A stretch of DNA of 64,000 nucleotides, taken from assembly GCF_040675465.1 (NCBI RefSeq), contig NZ_JBFAPA010000007.1:186001-250000 (forward strand). Direction: 5' to 3'. The notes beneath the pieces were generated by a model. That model did no database searches, was not told where the DNA came from, and worked only from the letters and a program-made list of their open reading frames with translations. Positions 41,444-48,662 of the stretch are shown piece after piece. The first letter of the stretch is position 1, and each line of letters starts with the position of its first letter. Origin of the DNA: Kibdelosporangium sp040675465 (lineage in GTDB: Bacteria > Actinomycetota > Actinomycetes > Mycobacteriales > Pseudonocardiaceae). A program made the position numbers and the translations under genes.

Positions 41444-41881
41444 TCACCGGTTGCCGGCCGACTTCGCCCGGATCCGCGCCTCGGTCTCGCGCAGTTCCGT
41501 GGTGAACCCCTCGCCGAAGTCCTCGTCCTCGGTCACCTGACGCACCTCGAGGTTGGTCTCCCAGCCCGGCGCGCTGGGCACCCGGGTGGCCCACTCGACG
41601 GCCTCGTCCAGAGAGTCCACCTGGATCAGCCAGAACCCGGCGACGAGCTCCTTGGCCTCGGTGAACGGCCCGTCGATGATGGTCGTCTTGCCGTCGGCGA
41701 TCTTGACCCGTTTACCCTTGGCGCTCTCCCGCAGGCCCTCGCCGGCGAGCATGACCCCGGCGTCGGCCATCTCCTCGTTGAACTTCGACATCGCGCCGAT
41801 CATCGCCGTGACGGCGGCCGGATCGGCCGGCATCCCTTGCTCGGCCTGCTCGTTCGACTTGATGATGATCATGAACCGCAT
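41444..41881 (-). CDS. YciI-related (DGPF-domain) protein
   Basis: 145 residues. The family signature IIDGPFTEAKELVAGFWLIQV (split as IIDGPFTEAKE and LVAGFWLIQVDS) lies at about residues 68-89, after the starting MRFMIIIKSNEQAE strand. DGPF/YCII proteins are small ferredoxin-like-fold proteins often linked to ECF sigma factors; no sigma gene is adjacent here. Function is unknown. Confidence 0.88.
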   Translation of the reverse strand: MRFMIIIKSNEQAEQGMPADPAAVTAMIGAMSKFNEEMADAGVMLAGEGLRESAKGKRVKIADGKTTIIDGPFTEAKELVAGFWLIQVDSLDEAVEWATRVPSAPGWETNLEVRQVTEDEDFGEGFTTELRETEARIRAKSAGNR

Positions 41882-41918
41882 GGGCGTGCACCCTCCCTCA
41901 GTAGCGAACGCGGCGACT

Positions 41919-42026
41919 CTACCGGCGCCGGCGGTAGGCGCGGATCAGCAGCAGCAAGGAAGTGAGCACCGCGGCGATGGCGACGACCTGCAGTGCGATC
42001 GACTCGAACTCGGTGGGTGCGGGCAC
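41919..42026 (-). CDS. Small single-pass membrane protein
   Basis: 35 residues from a GTG at 42026: a short acidic start (VPAPTEFES), one helix (IALQVVAIAAVLTSLLLLI) and a basic tail (RAYRRRR) before the stop. The charge pattern gives N-out/C-in topology. It is too short for standard gene finders. It is not recognised as a family, but small membrane proteins are common next to recA blocks in this group. Confidence 0.45.
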   Translation of the reverse strand: MPAPTEFESIALQVVAIAAVLTSLLLLIRAYRRRR

Positions 42027-42103
42027 ATCACCAGTGTGCCCAATCGCAGGCGGCGTTGGCAGTGTCCGGTGCCGCTCCGATCCGGCGCACTAGGGTAGAG
42101 ACG

Positions 42104-42298
42104 ATGCGTACCACCGTCTTCCGAAACCTGATGGCCGCCGAGTTCGGCGCCGTCCGGGCCGAGATGCTCGCCCGGGACCACGTACTGGCCGCGATCGGCG
42201 GCCGGACCGTCGACCAGGCGCTCGAGGCCGGGGTGTCGCCCAAGGAGATCTGGCGAGCCGTGTGCGATGACTTCGACGTGCCGGTGGAACGCCGTTAG
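42104..42298 (+). CDS. DUF3046 family protein
   Basis: 64 residues, full length for the family: MRTTVFRNLMAAEFGAVRAE, LARDHVLAAIGGRTVDQALE, AGVSPKEIWRAVCDDFDVP. DUF3046 proteins are encoded just upstream of recA across actinobacteria (Rv2738c in M. tuberculosis), which helps anchor this region. Function is unknown. It is convergent with the methyltransferase gene and their ends overlap by 4 bases. Confidence 0.9.
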   Translation: MRTTVFRNLMAAEFGAVRAEMLARDHVLAAIGGRTVDQALEAGVSPKEIWRAVCDDFDVPVERR

Positions 42299-42951
42299 AC
42301 GGTCGCCCGCACAGCCAGCACGGTCGGGGTCGGCGCGCCGCCCTCGGTGAACCGGTCGAGGGTCAGGCCGGCGTCCAGGAACATGTGCAACAGGTCCGGC
42401 AGCGGCCAGTGGGTGGCGCCGACCTTGTCCCGGATCCCCTGGTCGGTCCACGACTCCATGGTCCAGCGGCCGTCCAGGTACCCGGGCCGGATCACGGTGG
42501 CCGCCGGGTCGCCGCGGTCGGCGAACCCGCCGCAAAAACACGGATGCACCCCCACGTGCACGAAGACCCCGCCGGGCTGAAGCACTCTGGCCACTTCGCG
42601 GAGCACCGTGGGATAGGCGGGCATGTCGGTGTGGACCATCATCGCGATCGCCGCAGGGACACTGCCGTCGCGGATCGGCAGGCGCTGGGCATCGGCGCGC
42701 GCGATGGGCAGCCGGGTTTTGGCGTGCCGGAGCATCCCCCGCGACAAATCCACCCCAACAGGCGACCAGCCCAGGTCACGCACTGTCTGAGCGTGCACAC
42801 CCGTGCCGCACCCGATCTCCAGGCAGACACCCGTGCCCTCGCCGAGCAGCCCGCGCAACGCCTGGCCGACGCCGATGGGATCGTCCTTCAGCGCGCCGAG
42901 GAACTCCGCCTCGTACCAGTCCGCGATCTCGTCATATGCCGCTCTCACCAC
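42295..42951 (-). CDS. Class I SAM-dependent methyltransferase
   Basis: 218 residues from a GTG at 42951. The SAM-binding motif I is VCLEIGCGTGVHAQTV (about residues 40-55), followed by the acidic motif II VGVDLSRGML and motif III IARADAQRLPIRDGSV. The C-terminal half carries the VARVLQPGGVFVHVGVHPCF strand. The acceptor is unknown. It is inserted between DUF3046 and recA, which are often adjacent in relatives. The frame remains open further upstream to 43068, but homology starts at about 42951. Confidence 0.83.
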   Translation of the reverse strand: MVRAAYDEIADWYEAEFLGALKDDPIGVGQALRGLLGEGTGVCLEIGCGTGVHAQTVRDLGWSPVGVDLSRGMLRHAKTRLPIARADAQRLPIRDGSVPAAIAMMVHTDMPAYPTVLREVARVLQPGGVFVHVGVHPCFCGGFADRGDPAATVIRPGYLDGRWTMESWTDQGIRDKVGATHWPLPDLLHMFLDAGLTLDRFTEGGAPTPTVLAVRATV

Positions 42952-43060
42952 GGTTTCATTCGACAGCTGCCGGGACTGTCGGTGCCATGTGTTTCGCTCG
43001 TGGCGGATGGACTTCACGTGACCAGGCGGAACGAACTGCCCGGCGTGTCGGACGAACGGG

Positions 43061-43076
43061 TCGAACACGTGTTCGC
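43061..43076. promoter_or_regulatory. LexA (SOS) box of recA
   Basis: TCGAACACGTGTTCGC matches the actinobacterial LexA operator TCGAAC-N4-GTTCGA with one mismatch at the last base. It lies 99 bases before the recA start. Confidence 0.85.
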
Positions 43077-43174
43077 TACGATGTGCTCCGACCGGCGACC
43101 CCGAAAATGTCGGTCCCTACCCGTAGCGTCTGTCCCGACCTGAAAACCGCTCGACCAACGAGGTGGACTTACAG

Positions 43175-44218
43175 ATGGCACCAGCAGCACCCGACCGGGG
43201 CAAGGCGCTCGAGCTTGCCCTCGCGCAGATCGACAAGCAGTACGGCAAGGGCTCCGTGATGCGGCTCGGCGAGGAAGCCCGTGCGCCGATCAAGGTGATC
43301 CCGACCGGCTCCATCGTCCTGGACGTGGCGCTCGGCATCGGCGGCCTGCCGCGCGGCCGGATCATCGAGATCTACGGCCCGGAATCCTCCGGTAAGACGA
43401 CCGTCGCCCTGCACGCGGTGGCCAACGCGCAGCGCGCGGGCGGTATCGCGGCGTTCATCGACGCCGAGCACGCGCTGGACCCCGAGTACGCCAAGGCGCT
43501 CGGCGTGGACACCGACGCGCTGCTCGTGTCCCAGCCGGACACCGGTGAGCAGGCGCTGGAGATCGCGGACATGCTGATCCGCTCCGGCGCGCTGGACATC
43601 CTGGTGATCGACTCGGTGGCCGCGCTCGTGCCCCGCGCCGAGATCGAGGGCGAGATGGGCGACAGCCACGTCGGCCTGCAGGCCCGGCTGATGAGCCAGG
43701 CGCTGCGCAAGATCACCGGTGCGCTCAGCAACTCCGGCACCACCGCGATCTTCATCAACCAGCTGCGCGAGAAGGTCGGCGTCATGTTCGGCTCGCCCGA
43801 GACGACGACCGGTGGCAAGGCGCTGAAGTTCTACGCGTCGGTGCGGCTGGACGTGCGCCGCATCGAGACGCTCAAGGACGGCGGCGAGCCGGTGGGTAAC
43901 CGCACCCGCGTCAAGGTGGTCAAGAACAAGGTGGCGCCGCCGTTCAAGCAGGCGGAGTTCGACATCCTCTACGGGTTCGGCATCAGCCGCGAGGGCTCGC
44001 TCATCGACATGGGCGTGGAGCAGGGCATCCTGCGCAAGTCCGGCGCCTGGTACACCTACGAGGGCGACCAGCTCGGCCAGGGCAAGGAGAACGCCCGCAA
44101 GTTCCTGCGTGACAACCCCGATGTCGCCAACGACATCGAGAAGCGCATCCAGGACAAGATGGGCATCGGTCCCAAGCTCGACGCGGAGGAGGCCGCCCCC
44201 GCACCCGTTGACTTCTGA
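43175..44218 (+). CDS. recA: Recombinase RecA
   Basis: 347 residues. It forms filaments on single-stranded DNA, performs strand exchange and triggers LexA self-cleavage. Walker A is GPESSGKT (68-75), Walker B ILVIDSVAAL, and the DNA-binding loops are around SHVGLQARLMSQALRK and the INQLREKVGVMFGSPETTTGG stretch (read in two parts: INQLREKVGVMFG, SPETTTGG). There is no intein. The ATG at 43175 is chosen; a GTG at 43163 is in frame but adds only four residues. It is SOS-controlled and its stop overlaps the recX start (TGATG). Confidence 0.98.
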   Translation: MAPAAPDRGKALELALAQIDKQYGKGSVMRLGEEARAPIKVIPTGSIVLDVALGIGGLPRGRIIEIYGPESSGKTTVALHAVANAQRAGGIAAFIDAEHALDPEYAKALGVDTDALLVSQPDTGEQALEIADMLIRSGALDILVIDSVAALVPRAEIEGEMGDSHVGLQARLMSQALRKITGALSNSGTTAIFINQLREKVGVMFGSPETTTGGKALKFYASVRLDVRRIETLKDGGEPVGNRTRVKVVKNKVAPPFKQAEFDILYGFGISREGSLIDMGVEQGILRKSGAWYTYEGDQLGQGKENARKFLRDNPDVANDIEKRIQDKMGIGPKLDAEEAAPAPVDF

Positions 44219-47200
44219 TGCCCGACCGATCGGACCACCTGGACTGGCTGACCGACTGGGTAGCGGAACAACGCGCCGCCGGGCCTGCTCAGCCACACCC
44301 GGACTTCGACCCCTGGGGCACCACTCCATCATCCCCACCCCACCGCGGTGACGACATTGGGACGGCCGATGCTGGGGGAGCAGAGCAACTGCCTGGCCCT
44401 GTTCCCCAGCCGGCTTCCCGTCGGGACCCGCGATCCGCTGAGCCCCCAGCAGAGATTCACGACCACTCGACACCTGGGCCTCAAGATCCCAGCGCCGGCG
44501 ACCCGGTCACGCCCGATACGGCGACCCAGAACTCGACCCCTGCTCGTCCAGGTTTCGAGACCCTGAGCCACCCCATCGGGGACGCTCTTGCCCCTGGGGC
44601 AACGGCGGCCGACTCAAGCGCCGCCCAGCAGAGCCGTCCGGCCGTGGAGACCCGTCCGGATACCCGGGGTGGAGTCGGCTCCACGCCCGCCGGACACGGC
44701 GTCGGTGACCCGAGCCTGCCTGGCGCGGCGACCTCGGGCTCTGTGCCAGGGTCTGCCGGGGTAGGCATCGGCGGGCCGCGTCTGTCGGACGAGGCGGTCT
44801 CGGGCTCTGTGTCGGGGTCTGCGGGGGCGGGGGGCGGTGAGCCGCGTCTGCCTGGCGAGGCGGCCTCGGGCTCTGTGTCGGGGTCTGTCGGGGCGGCGAC
44901 CGGCGGGCCGCGTCTGCCTGGCGAGGCGGTCTCGGGCTCTGTGTCGGGGTCTGCGGGGGCGGGGGCCGGTGAGTCGCGCCGGTCGGACAAGACACTCTCG
45001 GACTCCGCGCGGGGATCTGCGGAGGCGTGGACTGGCGGGCCGCGTCTGTTGGACGAGGCGATCTCGGACTCCGTATCGGAGTCTGCGGGGGCGGGGACCG
45101 GTGGGTCGCGTCTGCCTGGCAAGGCGGTCTCGGGCTCTGTGCCGGGGTCTGCTGGGCCGCCGGCTGGTGAGCCGAGTTTGTCGGACGGGTCGGCGCGGAC
45201 ATCCGTGCCGAGGTCTGCCAAGGCGGGGACCGGTGAGCCGGGTCGTCGGGATGCGGCTCAGGTGGATGACGATCGTTCGGCACCCACAGCGGCCGGTCCG
45301 GACGACGAGGACCTGAGCACCTCCGCCGGGGCGGTCCAGCCGGTGGCTCGGCCAGTGTCTGCGCATTCGGGAGCCGGGGATCGAGGTCGACCGGGCGCGG
45401 CCGCCCGACATCCCAAGCCAAGCCAGGCGCTTGCGCTACCAGACCAGACACAAGCGCCCGAGACACCAGCGCCCGAGACGCTGGTGCCCGAGACGCTGGT
45501 GTCAACGACATCAGCGCCGGAGAAGTCCGCGCTCGGGATGCTGGCGGGCGGGATGTCTGCGGGCCAAGCGTCGCCTGACGAGGCGTCGGTGGGCGAGGCG
45601 TCGGCGGCTGTGACGTCGCTGGCCCAGACCTCGGCGGGTGACGGTTTGTCTGCGGCTCAGCAGCGGGGCACTGCCGCCCGGCTCTCCGAACTACGCGATC
45701 TAATCGCGCAGGCGGAGCGGCCGTCCGACAGCCGCTCGGCGTCCCAACGTCGGCGACGGTCTTCCGAGGAGAGATCGTCGGCAAGACGGTCCGCCGACGA
45801 ATCCTCGGCAGAACGGTCGCCCCGAGACGAGCTGTCAGTGGGACGGTCCCGTCGGGCTGAATCGGTGGCAGGTCAGTCTTCGGACGAGAAGCCGTCGGCA
45901 GCACTGCCCGCCGGGAGCGAGCTATCAGCCAGACGGTTCGCCGAGGATGAGCTGGCAGCGGAGCGGTCTGCCGGGGATGAGCTGGCAGCGGAGCGGTCTT
46001 CCGGGGATGAATCGTCGGCAGGGCGGTTCGCCAGGGACACGTCGTCAGCGGGACGGTTGCCCCAGGATGGATCGTTGGCAGGGCGGTTCGTCGGAGGCGA
46101 CCCGTCCTCAGGACTGTCTCCCGGTGACGAGTCTTCGGCACGAAGGTCGCTCCGGGAGGAGTCGGCGGTGACCTGGTTGCCAGGGGAAGAACCTGAAGCA
46201 GGTGGGCGGCGGCTGCAGGGCCAGCACATCGGTGGGGACACCGAGTCCACGCCGCGGCTGAGGGCGTCCACAGAGGACTCTTCGGGTGGGCGTAGACCAC
46301 GTCGGCCACCTGGCTTTGCCGAGCCGGACCCGGCGGCGGCTGCGGACGGCTTCCCGCTCGAGAGCGGGAACTCGTCCCGGGTGTCGGAGTTGCGGGGTTT
46401 GCTTGCACAGGCTGAGCAGTCGGCCCAGGCGAAGGGGCGTGGGCGTTCGGCGGCGGGGCGTTCGGCGGCCGGGGATTCGGACCGCGATGAGAGGTCTGGG
46501 CGTCGGCGGCCGGGGTCTGGGCGGGGATCGGCGGTGGATCCGGACACGGGTCTGTCTGCGGAGTCCGCTGGTGCGGCGCCGGTTGCCGGGCTGAGTGAGC
46601 TATTCGGGGAGTCGGGGGCTCGGCGGCGGCGTTCGGGGGACTCGCGCGATGACGAGGGGACCGGGCGGCGTGCGGGGGAGTCGCGCGATGACGAGGAGAC
46701 CGGGCGGCGTTCGGGGGCTCGGCGGCGGCGTGCGGGGGAGTCGCACGACGACGAGCAGTCTGGGCGGCGTGCGGGGGCGAAGCGGGAGCAGTCCGAACGG
46801 GATCCCGCGGCGCGGGCGAAGGATATCTGCCTGCAGTTGTTGACGGCTCGGCCGCGGACGCGGCTGGAGTTGCGGAAGGCGTTGGTGCGCAAGGGGATTG
46901 AGGCCGATGTCGCTGAGCAGGTGCTGGGGCGGCTGGATGATGTGGGGCTGATCGACGACAAGGCGTTCGCTGAGATGTGGGTGCGGTCGCGGCACACGTA
47001 TCAGGGGATCGGGCGCCGGGCGTTGTCGATGGAGTTGCGGCGGCGTGGTGTGGACAGTGAGACGACGGCGGAAGCGGTCGCCGCGGTCGACTCCGACGCA
47101 GAAGAGGAACGGGCGCGGCAACTCGTCCGCAAACGCCTGCCGTCGATGGGCGCCGCCGACCAGCAGACCAAGATCCGGCGCCTGGTCGGGATGCTCGCGC

Positions 47201-47295
47201 GCAAAGGCTACGCACAAGGACTCGCCTACCGGGTCGTGAAAGACGAACTACAGAACGTCGGTGAGGAGACGAACCTGCTCGACACCCTTGAATAA
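44218..47295 (+). CDS. recX: RecX regulator with a giant repeat-rich N-terminal extension
   Basis: 1,025 residues, against roughly 150-270 for ordinary RecX. The true RecX domain is the last ~160 residues (about 866-1025): RAKDICLQLLTARPRTRLEL, RKALVRKGIEADVAEQVL, LIDDKAFAEMWVRSRHTYQG. RecX caps or removes RecA filaments. Residues 1-860 are low-complexity: a Pro/Asp-rich start, eight 22-residue Ser/Gly units (173-348), a Thr/Ser/Glu block, a ~10-residue Arg/Ser/Asp repeat (about 505-640) and an Arg/Asp-rich tract. A helical motif occurs twice: RLSELRDLIAQAE (488-500) and RVSELRGLLAQAE (721-733). The start overlaps the recA stop (TGATG), and the frame is unbroken to the RecX domain. Confidence 0.88.
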   Translation: MPDRSDHLDWLTDWVAEQRAAGPAQPHPDFDPWGTTPSSPPHRGDDIGTADAGGAEQLPGPVPQPASRRDPRSAEPPAEIHDHSTPGPQDPSAGDPVTPDTATQNSTPARPGFETLSHPIGDALAPGATAADSSAAQQSRPAVETRPDTRGGVGSTPAGHGVGDPSLPGAATSGSVPGSAGVGIGGPRLSDEAVSGSVSGSAGAGGGEPRLPGEAASGSVSGSVGAATGGPRLPGEAVSGSVSGSAGAGAGESRRSDKTLSDSARGSAEAWTGGPRLLDEAISDSVSESAGAGTGGSRLPGKAVSGSVPGSAGPPAGEPSLSDGSARTSVPRSAKAGTGEPGRRDAAQVDDDRSAPTAAGPDDEDLSTSAGAVQPVARPVSAHSGAGDRGRPGAAARHPKPSQALALPDQTQAPETPAPETLVPETLVSTTSAPEKSALGMLAGGMSAGQASPDEASVGEASAAVTSLAQTSAGDGLSAAQQRGTAARLSELRDLIAQAERPSDSRSASQRRRRSSEERSSARRSADESSAERSPRDELSVGRSRRAESVAGQSSDEKPSAALPAGSELSARRFAEDELAAERSAGDELAAERSSGDESSAGRFARDTSSAGRLPQDGSLAGRFVGGDPSSGLSPGDESSARRSLREESAVTWLPGEEPEAGGRRLQGQHIGGDTESTPRLRASTEDSSGGRRPRRPPGFAEPDPAAAADGFPLESGNSSRVSELRGLLAQAEQSAQAKGRGRSAAGRSAAGDSDRDERSGRRRPGSGRGSAVDPDTGLSAESAGAAPVAGLSELFGESGARRRRSGDSRDDEGTGRRAGESRDDEETGRRSGARRRRAGESHDDEQSGRRAGAKREQSERDPAARAKDICLQLLTARPRTRLELRKALVRKGIEADVAEQVLGRLDDVGLIDDKAFAEMWVRSRHTYQGIGRRALSMELRRRGVDSETTAEAVAAVDSDAEEERARQLVRKRLPSMGAADQQTKIRRLVGMLARKGYAQGLAYRVVKDELQNVGEETNLLDTLE
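44734..45261 (+). repeat. 66-bp coding tandem repeat in recX
   Basis: Eight in-frame units of 66 bases encode 22-residue repeats of the form SGSVSGSAGAGGGEPRLPGE plus two residues. Copies differ mostly by conservative or drift-like changes (for example SDSARGSAEAWTGGPRLLDE). A second, shorter-period repeat of about 30 bases follows at roughly 45930-46170. Confidence 0.85.
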
Positions 47296-47358
47296 CTTCA
47301 TACCGCGACGGATCCAGGGACCCACATACGCAAAGCGCGGTCCGGCAATGCCCCGAGG

Positions 47359-47958
47359 CTAATCGGTGGTCTCGGCGCGGAGGGTGCGCGCGATCCCGGC
47401 TGGTAGTGGGTAAGGCCGTTCCGGGGGCAGCAGAGCCTCCGCTTTGGTGAGGTCGCCCGCCTGAACCAGGCCGTGGATCCGGTGCGCCAGACCGGTTACG
47501 TCGGTAATGCCCACGATCCACGAATCCGCATACCGGTTCACCGCCTCACCGGACAGCCCGACCTGCAGCGACCGGTACTCCAACGGCCGCATGGTCAGCG
47601 ACCGCTCCGGATCCCACTGGACGCGCACCGGCTTTCGCAGCGTGGCGGCCCAATCTCCACGCGACGCGTGGACATCCGGCTGGTAGTGGCTCAAAGCGGC
47701 GTTGACCAGCGCCCACTCCAGGCCGGACCGGGTGATCTCGATCGCCAGGACGCGTTCCTGCCGTTGCTTCGTCGCCCAGCCGGACCGGTACATCATCCAC
47801 AGGAAAGAGGGCTTGATCCACGTCATCCGGTCACGGTTGTAGGTGTCCGGGAAGCGCCCGTGAGCAGCGGCATACACGCCCAGCGTTGGGTTGTACGCCT
47901 GGTACACAGTGACGGTGTCCTCTGTGTACACCGCGCGGATCTGTCTGACTGGAACCAC
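47359..47958 (-). CDS. DUF4291 family protein
   Basis: 199 residues from a GTG at 47958. The family core is RQIRAVYTEDTVTVYQAYNP, then DRMTWIKPSFLWMMYRSGWAT, RVLAIEITRSGLEWAL and VQWDPERSLTMRPLEYRSLQ, then VGLSGEAVNRYAD. These proteins are widespread with no assigned activity. The start is uncertain (a TTG at 48000 also fits). It is convergent with recX and ends close to it. Confidence 0.82.
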   Translation of the reverse strand: MVPVRQIRAVYTEDTVTVYQAYNPTLGVYAAAHGRFPDTYNRDRMTWIKPSFLWMMYRSGWATKQRQERVLAIEITRSGLEWALVNAALSHYQPDVHASRGDWAATLRKPVRVQWDPERSLTMRPLEYRSLQVGLSGEAVNRYADSWIVGITDVTGLAHRIHGLVQAGDLTKAEALLPPERPYPLPAGIARTLRAETTD

Positions 47959-48003
47959 GCGGCACAGTGTGATCGCCAGATCCCAGGCGCGACAACCCAA
48001 TAA

Positions 48004-48630
48004 CTAGGCCGTCAGCGCGGACGCCTCCTTGGCGAGCGCCTCGATGCGGCCAAAGTCCTTGGCTGCCAACGCATCCTTCGGTGTCAGCCACGACCCGCCC
48101 ACGCACTTGACGTTCGGCAGGCCGAGGTACTGCGGCGCGTTCGCCAGGTTGATGCCGCCAGTCGGGCAGAATCGCAGCTCGGGCAACGGACCGGAAACGG
48201 ACTTGAGGAAGTCCGCGCCACCAGCGGCCTCGGCGGGGAAGAACTTCAACGCGGTCAACCCGCGCTCGGCGAGCCGCATCATCTCCGACACCGTGCTCGC
48301 CCCGGGCAGGAATGGCAGACCGGTGACCTGGCAGGCATCCAGCACAGCGTCGGTGGTGCCGGGCGTGACGAGGAACGACGCTCCGGCTTCCGCGGCCTGA
48401 GCCGCCTGGGCGGGCGAAGTGACCGTCCCTGCGCCGAGGACGATGTCCGGCACCGACTTGTGCACGTTCGCGATCGCCTCAAGCGCCGCCGGGGTCCGCA
48501 GGGTCAGCTCGATCACCTTGATGCCGCCCGCCAGCAACGCTTCCGCGAGCGGTGCCGCGTCGCCCGGGTCGTCGACGACGACAACCGGGATCACCGGCGA
48601 CAAGGTGAGCAGTTCGGAACCGGTGGTCAC
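48004..48630 (-). CDS. eda: 2-keto-3-deoxy-6-phosphogluconate aldolase
   Basis: 208 residues from a GTG at 48630 with GGGAGA upstream. It cleaves KDPG to pyruvate and glyceraldehyde-3-phosphate, the last step of the Entner-Doudoroff pathway. Schiff-base Lys129 lies in ALKFFPAEAAGG and catalytic Glu41 in VIELTLRTP; GAGTVTSP and CPTGGI are further active-site segments. It follows edd after 32 bases. A short near-duplication (GGTCACGCCATCTCCCA versus GGTCACACCATTTCCCA) spans the edd stop and the eda start. Confidence 0.93.
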   Translation of the reverse strand: MTTGSELLTLSPVIPVVVVDDPGDAAPLAEALLAGGIKVIELTLRTPAALEAIANVHKSVPDIVLGAGTVTSPAQAAQAAEAGASFLVTPGTTDAVLDACQVTGLPFLPGASTVSEMMRLAERGLTALKFFPAEAAGGADFLKSVSGPLPELRFCPTGGINLANAPQYLGLPNVKCVGGSWLTPKDALAAKDFGRIEALAKEASALTA

Positions 48631-48662
48631 GCCATCTCCCAACTGAGTGCCGCTGCCCGCGG

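Noticed and set aside
44507..47521. 1,004-codon open frame antisense to recX
   Set aside because: It is Pro/Arg-rich shadow text of the recX repeats; recX has the coupled start and a real C-terminal domain, this one has neither.
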